From Moraxellaceae bacterium REDSEA-S32_B1 (GTDB lineage Bacteria; Pseudomonadota; Gammaproteobacteria; Pseudomonadales; Moraxellaceae), in contig LUOR01000004.1 of the NCBI GenBank assembly GCA_001626925.1, positions 56,332-120,331 of the forward strand: a DNA stretch of 64,000 nt, read 5' to 3'. The notes beneath the pieces were generated by a model, which saw only the letters and a program-made list of their open reading frames with translations, did not search any database and was not told the DNA's origin. Of this stretch, positions 28,646-37,171 are shown in pieces. Position numbers and translations under genes: made by a program. Position 1 is the stretch's first letter. Each line of letters starts with the position of its first letter.

Positions 28646-29281
28646 TTAGACCTTTATTAAACCATAACGCATTGCCAAATGGGTAAGTTTTACATCACTA
28701 TCCACGTTTAATTTTTCAAAAATACGGTAGCGATAGGTATTGACTGTTTTGACGCTGACGAAAAGTTTATCAGCGATTTCCTGCGCACTGACACAATTCA
28801 CCACCATCATCGCCACTTGCATTTCACGTTCGGATAAGGCGTCGAAAGGCGATTGTTGATGATCGGACAGATAAGAGCTCGCCAACTGCTCGGCGATATC
28901 CGCACTAAAATATTTGCCACCTTGCGTGACTTTTTTGATGGCACGAACCATCTCGGTCATCGGTGCGCCTTTAGTGATATAGCCTTTTGCACCTGCTTTA
29001 AGTAAAAGCGAAGGGTATGGTTCTTCGGATAAACCACTCACAGCAAGCACATGCGTATTTGGTACAGATTGTAAAAGTCTACGTGTGGTTTCTACGCCAC
29101 CAATCCCTGGCATATTGACATCAAGCAATACCACTTCGGGTTGTAACTGTCTTGAAAGGAGAATTGCTTCCTCGCCAGACTCAGCTTGTCCGACCACCTC
29201 GATCTCAGGATGATCCTCTAGCATGCGACAAATCCCAGTCCGAACGAGTTCATGATCATCAACAACCAGTACAGAGATCAC
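28646..29281 (-). CDS. gacA: GacA/UvrY-type response regulator (LuxR family)
   Basis: Response regulator of 211 residues with a receiver domain (Asp54 in LLDVNMPGIGG) and a LuxR/NarL helix-turn-helix (LSEREMQVAMMVVNCVSAQEI). The start is GTG at 29281, because AGGGAG lies six bases upstream and the protein then begins VISVLVVDDHELVRTGI, as GacA does. An ATG-like frame extension upstream lacks family similarity. GacA pairs with an unlinked GacS; no kinase for it is adjacent. It lies upstream of pilS on the same strand with a 25-base gap, so transcription may run through. Confidence 0.88.
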   Translation of the reverse strand: MISVLVVDDHELVRTGICRMLEDHPEIEVVGQAESGEEAILLSRQLQPEVVLLDVNMPGIGGVETTRRLLQSVPNTHVLAVSGLSEEPYPSLLLKAGAKGYITKGAPMTEMVRAIKKVTQGGKYFSADIAEQLASSYLSDHQQSPFDALSEREMQVAMMVVNCVSAQEIADKLFVSVKTVNTYRYRIFEKLNVDSDVKLTHLAMRYGLIKV

Positions 29282-29471
29282 ATTTTTCTCCCTAAAGTTC
29301 AATTTTTTTGTTACATAACGCAAAATTCGCTTGCAATTACATCGTAATTTTAGCGATCCTATAACAGAACCCAACGAATTTGCTAAATGATGTTTGAACA
29401 ATGATACATGATCAAGCGTCTGGCAAGTCTTTTTTAACGCAGGAAGCGTAGTTTTAATAAAGGTTGTGTCT

Positions 29472-30554
29472 ATGCGTAGAAATCACTCTAGAACCAGACA
29501 AGCGATCACTCGGCTGAGTTTGGCAATCGCCACGTCATTTGCTTGTCATTACAGCTTTGCTGAAATCGTCGTTCAGCAAAATACCTCAAACAGTGCAAAT
29601 ATTGCATGGTCGGATGCGCAAGCGAGTCAGTTTTTAAGCGATGATGAACCAGCGGCACAGGTGTCGACACAAGTCACTACCCGCACACAGCCTGTTCAAA
29701 AGTCGTCTACAATCGTGCTCAACAATAGCACGCTTGCCAATAAATATCCAACGACCACAAGCAATTACAATAAGACTTCATACAGCAGTTATAGTGCTTC
29801 ACAGCCTAGCATTAACGCAAAAGCGGCATTGGTGATGGATGCGCAAACGGGTGAAGTGCTATATGGGAAAAATACTAATACAGCCCGTTCGATTGCTTCG
29901 ATCACCAAGCTAATGACAGCAGTGGTGATTGCCGATGCACGCCTTGATATGTCGGAAAAGATTCGCTTAGAGCCGATCGACTTTGCAGGTGCGGCAGGTA
30001 AAAACTCAAGCTCGACGCTACGTGCAGGCGATACGCTGAATCGTGCTGAAGCTTTACTCTTTGCTCTAATGAAATCTGAAAATCCTGCTGCCGCTGCACT
30101 TGGACGTACATATCCAGGTGGTAAGAGTGCTTTTGTCGCAGCGATGAACGCTAAAGCGCGCGAGCTCGGTATGTATTCTTCGCAGTTTGCAGAAGCGACA
30201 GGTCTTGATCCTGCCAACCGTGCGTCGGCTCGTGATTTGGGAATTTTGGTGAGTGCGGCATCGCAGTATGGGTTAATCCGTCAGTTCTCAACGACGCCAC
30301 ATTATGACTTCAATCTTGGCTATCGTGTATTGAAATCAAACAATACCAATGCGTTGGTGCGTAATGGCACATGGAATATTAATATTTCAAAAACTGGCTT
30401 TATCAATGAAGCCGGTCGTTGTGTGGTGATGCACACGACAGTGAATCAACGTCCTGCAATCGTGGTATTGCTCGGTGCATCGAGTAGCTCAGCTCGGACG
30501 AATGATGCGAATAATTTGCTAACTTGGGTCAGTCATTTGCCAAAACGCATCTAA
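29472..30554 (+). CDS. pbpG: D-alanyl-D-alanine endopeptidase (PBP7-like)
   Basis: Periplasmic low-molecular-weight penicillin-binding protein of the S11 family that cleaves peptide cross-links. ATG 29472 has AAAGG eight bases upstream and is preferred to GTG 29466. The 360 residues have a signal peptide (to about YSFAE), a Ser/Thr/Asn-rich linker of some 80 residues, and the catalytic domain with SxxK (SITK), SEN (MKSENPAA) and KTG (SKTGFINEAG). The length and lack of a C-terminal amphipathic anchor fit PBP7 rather than PBP5. A terminator follows. Confidence 0.92.
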   Translation: MRRNHSRTRQAITRLSLAIATSFACHYSFAEIVVQQNTSNSANIAWSDAQASQFLSDDEPAAQVSTQVTTRTQPVQKSSTIVLNNSTLANKYPTTTSNYNKTSYSSYSASQPSINAKAALVMDAQTGEVLYGKNTNTARSIASITKLMTAVVIADARLDMSEKIRLEPIDFAGAAGKNSSSTLRAGDTLNRAEALLFALMKSENPAAAALGRTYPGGKSAFVAAMNAKARELGMYSSQFAEATGLDPANRASARDLGILVSAASQYGLIRQFSTTPHYDFNLGYRVLKSNNTNALVRNGTWNINISKTGFINEAGRCVVMHTTVNQRPAIVVLLGASSSSARTNDANNLLTWVSHLPKRI

Positions 30555-30580
30555 CGATTTTGTAAGTTCTTAAGTCTTTC

Positions 30581-30610
30581 AAATCCCAAGTGAATGCTTG
30601 GGATTTTTTA
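30581..30610 (+). terminator. Rho-independent terminator after pbpG
   Basis: AAATCCCAAG-TGAATG-CTTGGGATTT is a perfect 10-bp stem followed by TTTTA. Confidence 0.92.
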
Positions 30611-30645
30611 TTTAAGGCTTTTGAACGGTAAAATACCCACACAAT

Positions 30646-30906
30646 CTAATAATGAAATCGACATTGAATAATAGATATTCGCTCATCTGTCACTTCATAA
30701 ACTAATCGGTGCTTTTCATCAATTCGGCGACTCCAAAACCCTGAAAGATTTGCTTTTAGTGGTTCGGGTTTTCCTGTGCCTTCAAAAGGCATTCTTTGAC
30801 ATTCTTTAATTAAGGTATTGATACGCTTGAGTATCTTTTTGTCCTGAGTTTGCCAAAAGAGATATTCATCCCAAGCATGGTCAGTCCATTCAATGTTACG
30901 ATTCAT
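30646..30906 (-). CDS. yoeB: Toxin of the Txe/YoeB family
   Basis: Ribosome-dependent mRNA interferase of the RelE superfamily, 86 residues from ATG 30906 (MNRNIEWTDHAWDEYLFWQ). Family features visible are W-x-D/E-AWDEYLFWQ at the start, GTGKPEPLK, FWSRRIDEKHRLVY with the catalytic Arg/His region, and the C-terminal CRFHY. A TTG 9 bases upstream is an alternative start. The start overlaps the end of the antitoxin gene, the standard order for yefM-yoeB operons. Confidence 0.94.
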   Translation of the reverse strand: MNRNIEWTDHAWDEYLFWQTQDKKILKRINTLIKECQRMPFEGTGKPEPLKANLSGFWSRRIDEKHRLVYEVTDERISIIQCRFHY

Positions 30907-31159
30907 CGTCCTCAATCAACTCTTTTTGTTTGGTTTGACCTGCACGCAATTGAGCGATGGATTCATTTAAACGCATGGCATTATTTGGAGATGATAGGAG
31001 GTATAGCGTTTCCATTAGGCTATCGTAATGGTCTTGCCCCATGACGACAGCATGCTCGCCTTCTTTTCGTGTTATTAAGGCAACGTCTGCATCATCAATG
31101 ACTTTATCTAAAACAGATTTGAAATTGTTACGTGCATCGGTATATGTAAATACATGCAT
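30896..31159 (-). CDS. yefM: Antitoxin of the YefM (Phd/YefM) family
   Basis: DNA-binding antitoxin that neutralises YoeB and represses the operon. From ATG 31159 the protein reads MHVFTYTDARNNFKSVLDKV, the usual YefM N-terminus, and has 87 residues; an upstream frame start at 31174 is less likely. Further motifs are VALITRKEGEHAVVM and DHYDSLMETLYLL. The acidic C-terminus (KELIEDDES) is the toxin-binding tail. The pair sits next to a gene-poor AT-rich stretch, compatible with acquisition by transfer. Confidence 0.94.
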   Translation of the reverse strand: MHVFTYTDARNNFKSVLDKVIDDADVALITRKEGEHAVVMGQDHYDSLMETLYLLSSPNNAMRLNESIAQLRAGQTKQKELIEDDES

Positions 31160-31647
31160 AGCTCTATCTCTCATATCTAAGCTATATCAAATAGCAGTAA
31201 GAAATTCTTATGGTTTTAATTGTACAGAATTCTGTGCATAAGTCAATTTTCATATATCCTACAGATAGTCAGTGATCTATGATAAATTACAAATTATGTA
31301 GAACTTTCTAGTTGTTCTTCGAAGTACGACAGACCCTATATCTAAGAGGTCTAAGTATTTAATTTAGCATTAACTGAGTATTGTATATCGAGGATAGTTA
31401 GTTAAGCTTAAATATACAAAGGTTAAAGGGCTTGCTTTAATGGATAGTTTGTCAATAGTTTCAGTAATAGCCTCAATAATTTCTCTTGGATGAGCTTTAT
31501 TGTTTCACTCTGAACAATCAAAAAAATAACATTTACATATAATGATATTTTACTTGTGAGGTTGCTTTGTTAGCAGAGCGCATCAACAGATACGCTTCTG
31601 GCAACTTTTCGTATGCATTTCAATCTCTGTAGATCGAAGTGCGTAGA
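31160..31647. other. Gene-poor AT-rich stretch beside the toxin-antitoxin pair
   Basis: About 490 bases with no complete gene that I can support. It must include the yefM promoter/operator near 31160-31240. At 31440 a short hydrophobic reading frame occurs (listed separately). The rest has no recognised repeat or RNA. Confidence 0.6.
31440..31529 (+). pseudogene. Relic of a small membrane protein gene with an internal TGA
   Basis: ATG 31440 opens a hydrophobic frame (MDSLSIVSVIASIISLG) stopped by TGA at 31491 and continuing as ALLFHSEQSKK to TAA at 31527-31529. AAAGGG lies nine bases before the ATG. One base change from TGG to TGA would explain the break. It could be a decayed single-helix peptide gene or the start of a lost larger gene; chance is also possible at this length. 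Confidence 0.3.
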
Positions 31648-33057
31648 TTACAAATCAAACAACTTACCTGGGTTCATCACATTATTTGGATCAAAGACTT
31701 GTTTTAAGGCTTTCATATAACCGATTTCAGTGTCTGAACGGGTGTAGTCGAGATACGGCTTTTTGGTCATACCTACACCATGTTCCGCCGAGATTGAGCC
31801 GTTATATTTTTTCACGATTTCAAAGACATACTTATTCACCACCTGACATTTCGCGAAAAATTCATCTTTAGATAAATCCGCAGGTTTGAGAATGTTTAAG
31901 TGCAAATTGCCATCGCCAATATGCCCAAACCAACAAATCTCAAAATCAGGATAATTCTCTGTCACGATTTGGTCGATCTCAGCAATAAATGCAGGCACAT
32001 GGGTAATTAACACGGAAATGTCATTTTTATATGGCGTAAATGGTGCAATCGACTCGGAAATATCTTCACGTAGTCGCCAAAGATTCTGTACTTGCTCAAG
32101 ATTTTGGCTCATTACACCATCAAGCACCCAACCTTGTTCCATGCAATGCTCAAATAATTCCATCGCTTTATCCATGATTGGCTCAAACGGCGCTTCAAAC
32201 TCAAGCAACACGTAGAACGGACATTGACTTTCAAATGGACGTTGTACATGACCGTGATCAAGGACTTTTTGCATGGCGACTTCACCGAAGAACTCGAATG
32301 CAGTCAGATCAATTTTGCTTTGGAAAGCGTGTAATACAGGCATCACCGCATCGAAGTCTGGCACACCAAGCACCAAAACTTGTAAGTCTTGCGGTTGACG
32401 TTCCAGTTTGATTTCTGCTTCCGTGACGATGCCCAGTGTGCCTTCACCACCGATAAATAAATGCTGTAGCGCATAGCCTGTAGCATTTTTGATCATGCCT
32501 TTATTAATGTGTAATACATCGCCTTTGCCTGTGACCACGGTCAAACCAAGTACCCAGTTACGCGTCATACCATATTTGATGACTTTGATGCCGCCTGCGT
32601 TAGTGCCGATATTGCCACCGATCTGACTTGAGCCTGCCGAGGCAAAATCGACTGGATAATATAAACCTTGCGACTCTGCGTAGTCTTGCAATTGCTCAGT
32701 CACCATACCGGCTTGAATATGTACCATGCGATCGGCAGGGTAGAAGTTCAGCACTTTATTCATGCGATCAAGGCTGATCACCATTTCGCCATTGGCTGCG
32801 ACAGCACCCGCAGATAAGCCTGTGCGACCGCCAGATGGTGTGATGGCGATATTGAATTGATTGGCTATTTTAACTAAATCCGCCACTTCTTGTGTGGTGC
32901 TTGGGAACACGATCACACTTGGGTTTGGCTCAAAATGTTTGGTCCAGTCTTTACCCCAGGTCATCAGTGCGTCGGTGTCAGTTTTGACACGTTGTTCACC
33001 GACAATGTTTTGGATAGCGGTAAGAAAATCAGGCGGTAAATTGACAGAAGCATTCAT
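31648..33057 (-). CDS. FAD-linked D-2-hydroxyglutarate dehydrogenase
   Basis: Flavoprotein of the GlcD/DLD family, 469 residues from ATG 33057 (MNASVNLPPDFLTAI). The N-terminal FAD-binding PCMH domain shows ITPSGGRTGLSAGAV and NIGTNAGGIKVIKYGMTRNWV; the C-terminal FAD-oxidase domain shows the metal/substrate motif WFGHIGDGNLHLN and SAEHGVGMTKK. The frame stays open 95 codons upstream, but that part overlaps the intergenic region and lacks family similarity. Its divergent neighbour is serA. In Pseudomonas the same pairing exists and the enzyme recycles D-2-hydroxyglutarate formed by SerA, so this substrate is favoured over D-lactate or glycolate. Confidence 0.82.
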   Translation of the reverse strand: MNASVNLPPDFLTAIQNIVGEQRVKTDTDALMTWGKDWTKHFEPNPSVIVFPSTTQEVADLVKIANQFNIAITPSGGRTGLSAGAVAANGEMVISLDRMNKVLNFYPADRMVHIQAGMVTEQLQDYAESQGLYYPVDFASAGSSQIGGNIGTNAGGIKVIKYGMTRNWVLGLTVVTGKGDVLHINKGMIKNATGYALQHLFIGGEGTLGIVTEAEIKLERQPQDLQVLVLGVPDFDAVMPVLHAFQSKIDLTAFEFFGEVAMQKVLDHGHVQRPFESQCPFYVLLEFEAPFEPIMDKAMELFEHCMEQGWVLDGVMSQNLEQVQNLWRLREDISESIAPFTPYKNDISVLITHVPAFIAEIDQIVTENYPDFEICWFGHIGDGNLHLNILKPADLSKDEFFAKCQVVNKYVFEIVKKYNGSISAEHGVGMTKKPYLDYTRSDTEIGYMKALKQVFDPNNVMNPGKLFDL

Positions 33058-33109
33058 AGGGCTCAACCCAAATAATCGATGAAAAAGACATGATTCAAAA
33101 TCAGTGGTA

Positions 33110-33121
33110 TATGATATCATA
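33110..33121. promoter_or_regulatory. 12-bp palindrome between divergent D2HGDH and serA genes
   Basis: TATGATATCATA is a perfect palindrome lying 53 bases from the dehydrogenase start and 38 bases before the serA start. It may be an operator shared by the two genes, or simply part of a -10 region, because it contains TATGAT. No protein is assigned. Confidence 0.4.
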
Positions 33122-33158
33122 CTGCGATTCAATTTTTGGCCTTTGTAGCGGAGTCGTG

Positions 33159-34388
33159 ATGAGCCAACTTTCACTTCCAAAAGATAAAATTCGTTTCCTC
33201 TTGTTAGAAGGTGTGCATCAAAATGCCATCGATACTTTGAACGCAGCAGGTTATACCAATATCGATTATCGTAAAACTGCGCTTGAAGGTGATGAACTGA
33301 AAGAGGCGATCCAAGATGCCCATTTCGTTGGGATTCGTTCACGTACCCAGTTGACTGAAGAGGTCATTGAGTCAGCGAATAAATTGATTGCCATTGGTTG
33401 CTTCTGTATTGGTACCAACCAAGTAGACTTGAAAGCCGCTATGGCGCGTGGTATTCCGGTATTTAATGCACCGTATTCGAATACCCGTTCAGTTGCAGAG
33501 TTGGTCTTGGCGCAAGCGATCTTACTACTTCGTCGTGTCCCTGAAAAGAATATGGTCTGTCACCGTGGTGGTTGGGACAAGTCTGCTGTGGGTTCTTTTG
33601 AAACCCGTGGGAAGACCTTAGGTATCGTTGGTTATGGTTCGATTGGATCGCAACTTTCTGTGATCGCAGAAAGTTTGGGTATGCACGTGATCTATTATGA
33701 TGTCGTAACGAAGCTACCACTTGGGAATGCACGTCAAGTCAGTTCAATGGGTGAATTGCTTTCTAATGCAGATGTAGTTTCATTGCATGTGCCTGATGTA
33801 CCGTCTACACGTTACTTCTTTACCAAAGAACAATTTGCGCAAATGAAAAAAGGTTCAATCTTCATGAATGCTGCCCGTGGTACCTGTGTAGTGATCGAAG
33901 ATTTGGCAGATGCCTTAAAATCAGGTCACTTGGCAGGTGCGGCAGTGGATGTATTCCCGAAAGAGCCAAAAGCCAATGGTGAAGAGTTTCAGTCTCCGCT
34001 ACGTGGTCTAGACAATGTGATCTTGACGCCACACGTCGGTGGTTCAACCATGGAAGCGCAGGCGAACATCGGTCTTGAAGTGGGTGAGAAATTCGTCGCT
34101 TACTCTGATAAGGGCATGACTTTGTCTGCAGTGAATTTCCCAGAAATCGCATTGCCTTTGACTGAAGGTCAACATCGTTTATTGCACATTCACAAGAATG
34201 TCCCAGGTGTTTTGTCTAAAATCAACACACTATTCGCTGAGCAAGGCATCAACATCTCAGGTCAATCATTGATGACCAAAGGTGATGTCGGTTATTTGGT
34301 GATGGATGTCGATGCATCAGCATCACAAGAAGCACTAGACACTTTGCAAAATGTTGAAGGTACAATACGAGTACGTGTTTTATTCTAA
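33159..34388 (+). CDS. serA: D-3-phosphoglycerate dehydrogenase
   Basis: First enzyme of serine synthesis, oxidising 3-phosphoglycerate with NAD. ATG 33159 has GGAG upstream and gives MSQLSLPKDKIRFLLLEGVHQNA, 409 residues, matching the E. coli-type SerA. Seen are the NAD motif GIVGYGSIGSQLSV, the active-site Arg/Glu/His regions (NAARGTCVV, PHVGGSTMEAQ) and a C-terminal ACT domain (IHKNVPGVLSKINTLFAEQGINI), the serine feedback site. Divergent from the D-2-hydroxyglutarate dehydrogenase gene. Confidence 0.97.
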   Translation: MSQLSLPKDKIRFLLLEGVHQNAIDTLNAAGYTNIDYRKTALEGDELKEAIQDAHFVGIRSRTQLTEEVIESANKLIAIGCFCIGTNQVDLKAAMARGIPVFNAPYSNTRSVAELVLAQAILLLRRVPEKNMVCHRGGWDKSAVGSFETRGKTLGIVGYGSIGSQLSVIAESLGMHVIYYDVVTKLPLGNARQVSSMGELLSNADVVSLHVPDVPSTRYFFTKEQFAQMKKGSIFMNAARGTCVVIEDLADALKSGHLAGAAVDVFPKEPKANGEEFQSPLRGLDNVILTPHVGGSTMEAQANIGLEVGEKFVAYSDKGMTLSAVNFPEIALPLTEGQHRLLHIHKNVPGVLSKINTLFAEQGINISGQSLMTKGDVGYLVMDVDASASQEALDTLQNVEGTIRVRVLF

Positions 34389-34421
34389 GTATTGTTAAAG
34401 CATTTTTCATGCTCATATCTA

Positions 34422-34445
34422 AACCATCCTTTGGGGTGGTTTTTT
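34422..34445 (+). terminator. Rho-independent terminator after serA
   Basis: AACCATCC-TTTG-GGGTGGTT forms an 8-bp stem with one wobble, followed by TTTT. Confidence 0.87.
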
Positions 34446-34471
34446 AATGGGCTGAGCGTGGGTTGAATCCG

Positions 34472-34894
34472 CTAATTCAATAGTTGTAATTGTTTGAGTT
34501 TTTTCCAATCAACAGGGGAAACTTGATCTTTGGCAATCCACAGATGAATCGCCTTTTCCTCATGATTCACAAATTGAAAAAGCAATAATGCACCAAAGGA
34601 TTGAATAGATCGTAATTCGGCTTGCTGTTGTGTATTGGCTTGCGTCGTTTTAAGTTTTTGCGAACTGGTTTGTGCCAACGTCCATGTATTTTGATCTAAA
34701 TGTGCCATTGCTGTAATGGGTGAACGATTTCTAAAAAATAAGGATAAGAAACCTGCTACGACGGTCAATAAGAACGCCCAAACACTTGGCATGGTTTGTA
34801 ACGTAAGCACAAATAAAGTAGTTAATAAGCCAAGATGAATCAGTAGCTTATAAAAACTGACTTTAAGTTGAATATGTAGATTTGAAACATCCAT
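34472..34894 (-). CDS. YgfX-like small membrane protein
   Basis: A 140-residue protein with two adjacent membrane helices near the N-terminus (about residues 17-55), a short RNRSP loop, and a cytoplasmic part rich in Gln/Leu/Lys. This is the layout of YgfX (CptA), normally encoded next to sdhE as ygfYX. Here it begins 48 bases downstream of sdhE on the same strand. Sequence identity in the family is low, so the call rests on topology and position. YgfX has been described as a toxin-like inhibitor of division; that role is debated and cannot be judged here. Confidence 0.62.
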   Translation of the reverse strand: MDVSNLHIQLKVSFYKLLIHLGLLTTLFVLTLQTMPSVWAFLLTVVAGFLSLFFRNRSPITAMAHLDQNTWTLAQTSSQKLKTTQANTQQQAELRSIQSFGALLLFQFVNHEEKAIHLWIAKDQVSPVDWKKLKQLQLLN

Positions 34895-34941
34895 ATTTCA
34901 CAACCATATTACAAATTTTTGAAAATTCTGATGGAAAAGAG

Positions 34942-35202
34942 TTAGTTGCTGTGCACGATATTTTTCATCTTTGCAATCAAATCAAGCAACGCTTTATTCT
35001 CAGGCTCAGACACTGCCATAAACCAATCAAGCAAATCAGGATCTTCTTGTTCAACCAATGCTTCAAATAAAGCTTGCTCATCAGCTGGCGCTGTTAAGTA
35101 TTGATTTTTCACATAAGGATCAAAATAAATATCCAACTCTTTTAAGCCACGACGGGCACGGTAGATGACTTTGCGCTGTTCTAAAGTAGGTTCGACTGAC
35201 AT
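34942..35202 (-). CDS. sdhE: FAD assembly factor SdhE
   Basis: Small cytosolic factor that helps attach FAD covalently to the succinate dehydrogenase flavoprotein. The 86 residues show the family start with RKVIYRARRGLKELDIYFDPYV, containing the essential RGxxEL motif, and the later LLEQEDPDLLDWF-like segment (VEQEDPDLLDWFM). It is followed by the ygfX-like gene; no sdh genes are in the window. Confidence 0.94.
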   Translation of the reverse strand: MSVEPTLEQRKVIYRARRGLKELDIYFDPYVKNQYLTAPADEQALFEALVEQEDPDLLDWFMAVSEPENKALLDLIAKMKNIVHSN

Positions 35203-35478
35203 AACATATCCTAAATGAATGAATCGGCATTCAACCGATCAATTTTTTGAAATTGTAAACCATTTTTCCATATTTCTCTGACTTTCTGCATTGGATTGAC
35301 TGAATTTACCTGAATAGTGGTCTTGGCAAAATCTGCCAGTTCTCTTTTGGATTTGAGCATTGTGCGCATTGTTTGATCTCGAACGATGCTTTTAACTAAA
35401 TGGCGAATTGAATAGTGAAAATTTTCACGTTTTAAAGATTGAATGTTTTTAGATATTTTTTGAATACAAGGATTTGTT

Positions 35479-36651
35479 ATGTCTGAAGGTGCGATTCGTC
35501 CGATTGCCAATATGCTTCCCCGCAATTTATTTAATGCTGAACACGATGCCTTTCGTGACACGGTGCGTCGCTTCTATGAAAAAGAAGTCGTGCCAAATAT
35601 CGAAAAATACGAAACACAACAGCATGTTGATCGTGACTTGTGGAACAAGGCGGGTGAGCTCGGTTTGCTCTGTGCGACCATGCCTGAGCAGTACGGTGGC
35701 TCAGGTGTGGATCGTTTGTACAGTATGATTTTGATCGAAGAACAAGCCTATGCGATGGACTCCAGTACAGGCTTCTCACTGCACTCTGATATCGTTGCCA
35801 ATTACATTAATAACTTTGGTAATGAAGAACAAAAAAGCCACTGGCTACCGAAAATGGCATCAGGTGAAACCGTCACAGCGATTGCCATGACTGAGCCGGG
35901 TACAGGTTCAGATTTGCAAGCGGTGCGTACTACCGCAGAGCTTGATGGCGATGACTATATTATTAATGGTTCAAAAATCTTTATCACCAATGGCTATCTT
36001 TGCGATATGGCGATCGTGGTCTGCAAAACAGGTAAAGAAGAAAAAGGTTCGGCGAATTTATCCTTGATCATCGTTGAAGCGGATCGTGCAGGCTTTAGCA
36101 AAGGCAAGCCACTCAAAAAAGTCGGGATGAAAGGCCAAGATACTTGCGAACTCTTTTTTGATAATGTCCGAGTGCCAAAAGAAAACTTACTTGGTATGCA
36201 AGGCATGGGCTTTATGATGTTGATGAAAGAGCTCGCATGGGAGCGTATGTTGGTAGCGATCATCTGTCAGTCAGGTGCAGAAGCAGCCCTTGCACATACT
36301 ATTCAATACACCAAAGAGCGCAAAGCCTTTGGGAAAGCTGTAGCAAGCTTCCAAAATACACGCTTTAAACTGGCGGAACTACGTACCGAGATAGATTTCT
36401 GTCGTGCCTATTTGGATCGTTGTATGGAGCTTCAACTCGAAGAAAAACTCGGCATTGATGCGGCGGCGGCGGCGAAGTATAAGATTTCGGATATGTTCTC
36501 CAAAGTCGTCGATGAATGTGTGCAGCTGCATGGTGGTTATGGCTATATGCTTGAGTACCCAATCGCTCGAGCGTATATCGACAACCGAGCCAATCGTATT
36601 TATGCAGGCACCAATGAGATCATGAAAGAGTTGATTTCTAGAACCCTCTAA
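35479..36651 (+). CDS. Acyl-CoA dehydrogenase (long-chain type)
   Basis: FAD enzyme for the first step of beta-oxidation or of branched/dicarboxylic acyl-CoA breakdown, 390 residues. Seen are the FAD/substrate motif AMTEPGTGSDLQ, the second signature QLHGGYGYMLEYPIARAY and the C-terminal IYAGTNEIMKELISR. The catalytic Glu of short- and medium-chain enzymes in IYEGT is replaced by Ala; Glu255 (AWERMLVA) sits where long-chain and isovaleryl-CoA dehydrogenases carry their base, so it belongs to that type. The exact substrate is unknown. It is divergent from sdhE and stands alone. Confidence 0.9.
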   Translation: MSEGAIRPIANMLPRNLFNAEHDAFRDTVRRFYEKEVVPNIEKYETQQHVDRDLWNKAGELGLLCATMPEQYGGSGVDRLYSMILIEEQAYAMDSSTGFSLHSDIVANYINNFGNEEQKSHWLPKMASGETVTAIAMTEPGTGSDLQAVRTTAELDGDDYIINGSKIFITNGYLCDMAIVVCKTGKEEKGSANLSLIIVEADRAGFSKGKPLKKVGMKGQDTCELFFDNVRVPKENLLGMQGMGFMMLMKELAWERMLVAIICQSGAEAALAHTIQYTKERKAFGKAVASFQNTRFKLAELRTEIDFCRAYLDRCMELQLEEKLGIDAAAAAKYKISDMFSKVVDECVQLHGGYGYMLEYPIARAYIDNRANRIYAGTNEIMKELISRTL

Positions 36652-36834
36652 TCGGTTAAATCATTGGCGAGAAAAGCGGTGCGGTGTAATGAGCCTGATG
36701 TTTCGATAATTTATCAATTTGTGTTTTATTCCACATTTTGATTCGATATAGGCAAATTGTTAGACAAAATGGCTTGGGTTGAAATTATTTTTGGATAGTA
36801 TAAAAACTTATCAACTGAGATAGAGGTGAGTGAA

Positions 36835-36942
36835 ATGATTATTCCAACTTATCTTTTCGTCCTGCTAGCCATTGTTCTTGCAATCGTCATTGGTCGTGCT
36901 GGCACTGTACTTCGTGAAATGTTAGATCATCAACATTCTTAA
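36835..36942 (+). CDS. 35-residue single-helix membrane peptide
   Basis: ATG 36835 follows the ribosome site AGAGGTGAG and encodes a 35-residue peptide with one hydrophobic helix (LFVLLAIVLAIVIGRAG) and a charged tail (REMLDHQHS). A terminator starts 33 bases after the stop, so a short dedicated transcript is likely. No family is recognised. It is not an obvious type I toxin because the tail is acidic/His-rich rather than basic. The clean gene-like signals are the main support. Confidence 0.6.
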   Translation: MIIPTYLFVLLAIVLAIVIGRAGTVLREMLDHQHS

Positions 36943-36974
36943 AATCAGCATTCCATGCTTTAAGTTGTACAAAA

Positions 36975-37007
36975 AACAAGTCTATTCTCCCATAGGCTTG
37001 TTTTTTT
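36975..37007 (+). terminator. Rho-independent terminator after the 35-residue peptide gene
   Basis: ACAAGTCTAT-TCTCCC-ATAGGCTTGT forms a 10-bp stem with one wobble, followed by seven T. Confidence 0.9.
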
Positions 37008-37171
37008 ATGCCTAGAATAAAAAAATAATGCTGTAGAATATTTGATCTGAGCGGTAAATTGACTATACTGCCAAGTAACACTTGCAAAGCGGTCTTTTCA
37101 ACAACAATAAGCTTTGCTATGGTGAGTGGTTAGGGACATCAAAAAAATATTGAGATAGAGGACGTCTATTT

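Noticed and set aside
31327..31339. CAGACCCTATA resembling the MITE end plus TA
   Set aside because: Only about nine bases match and no second end or duplication is present; probably chance.
33058..33342. 95-codon N-terminal extension of the D-2-hydroxyglutarate dehydrogenase
   Set aside because: It overlaps the serA start and promoter region, and family members begin at MNASVNLPPDF.
35211..35561. 116-codon minus-strand reading frame between sdhE and the acyl-CoA dehydrogenase
   Set aside because: It overlaps the start of the dehydrogenase by over 80 bases, has no ribosome site or family resemblance, and its composition looks like non-coding antisense DNA.
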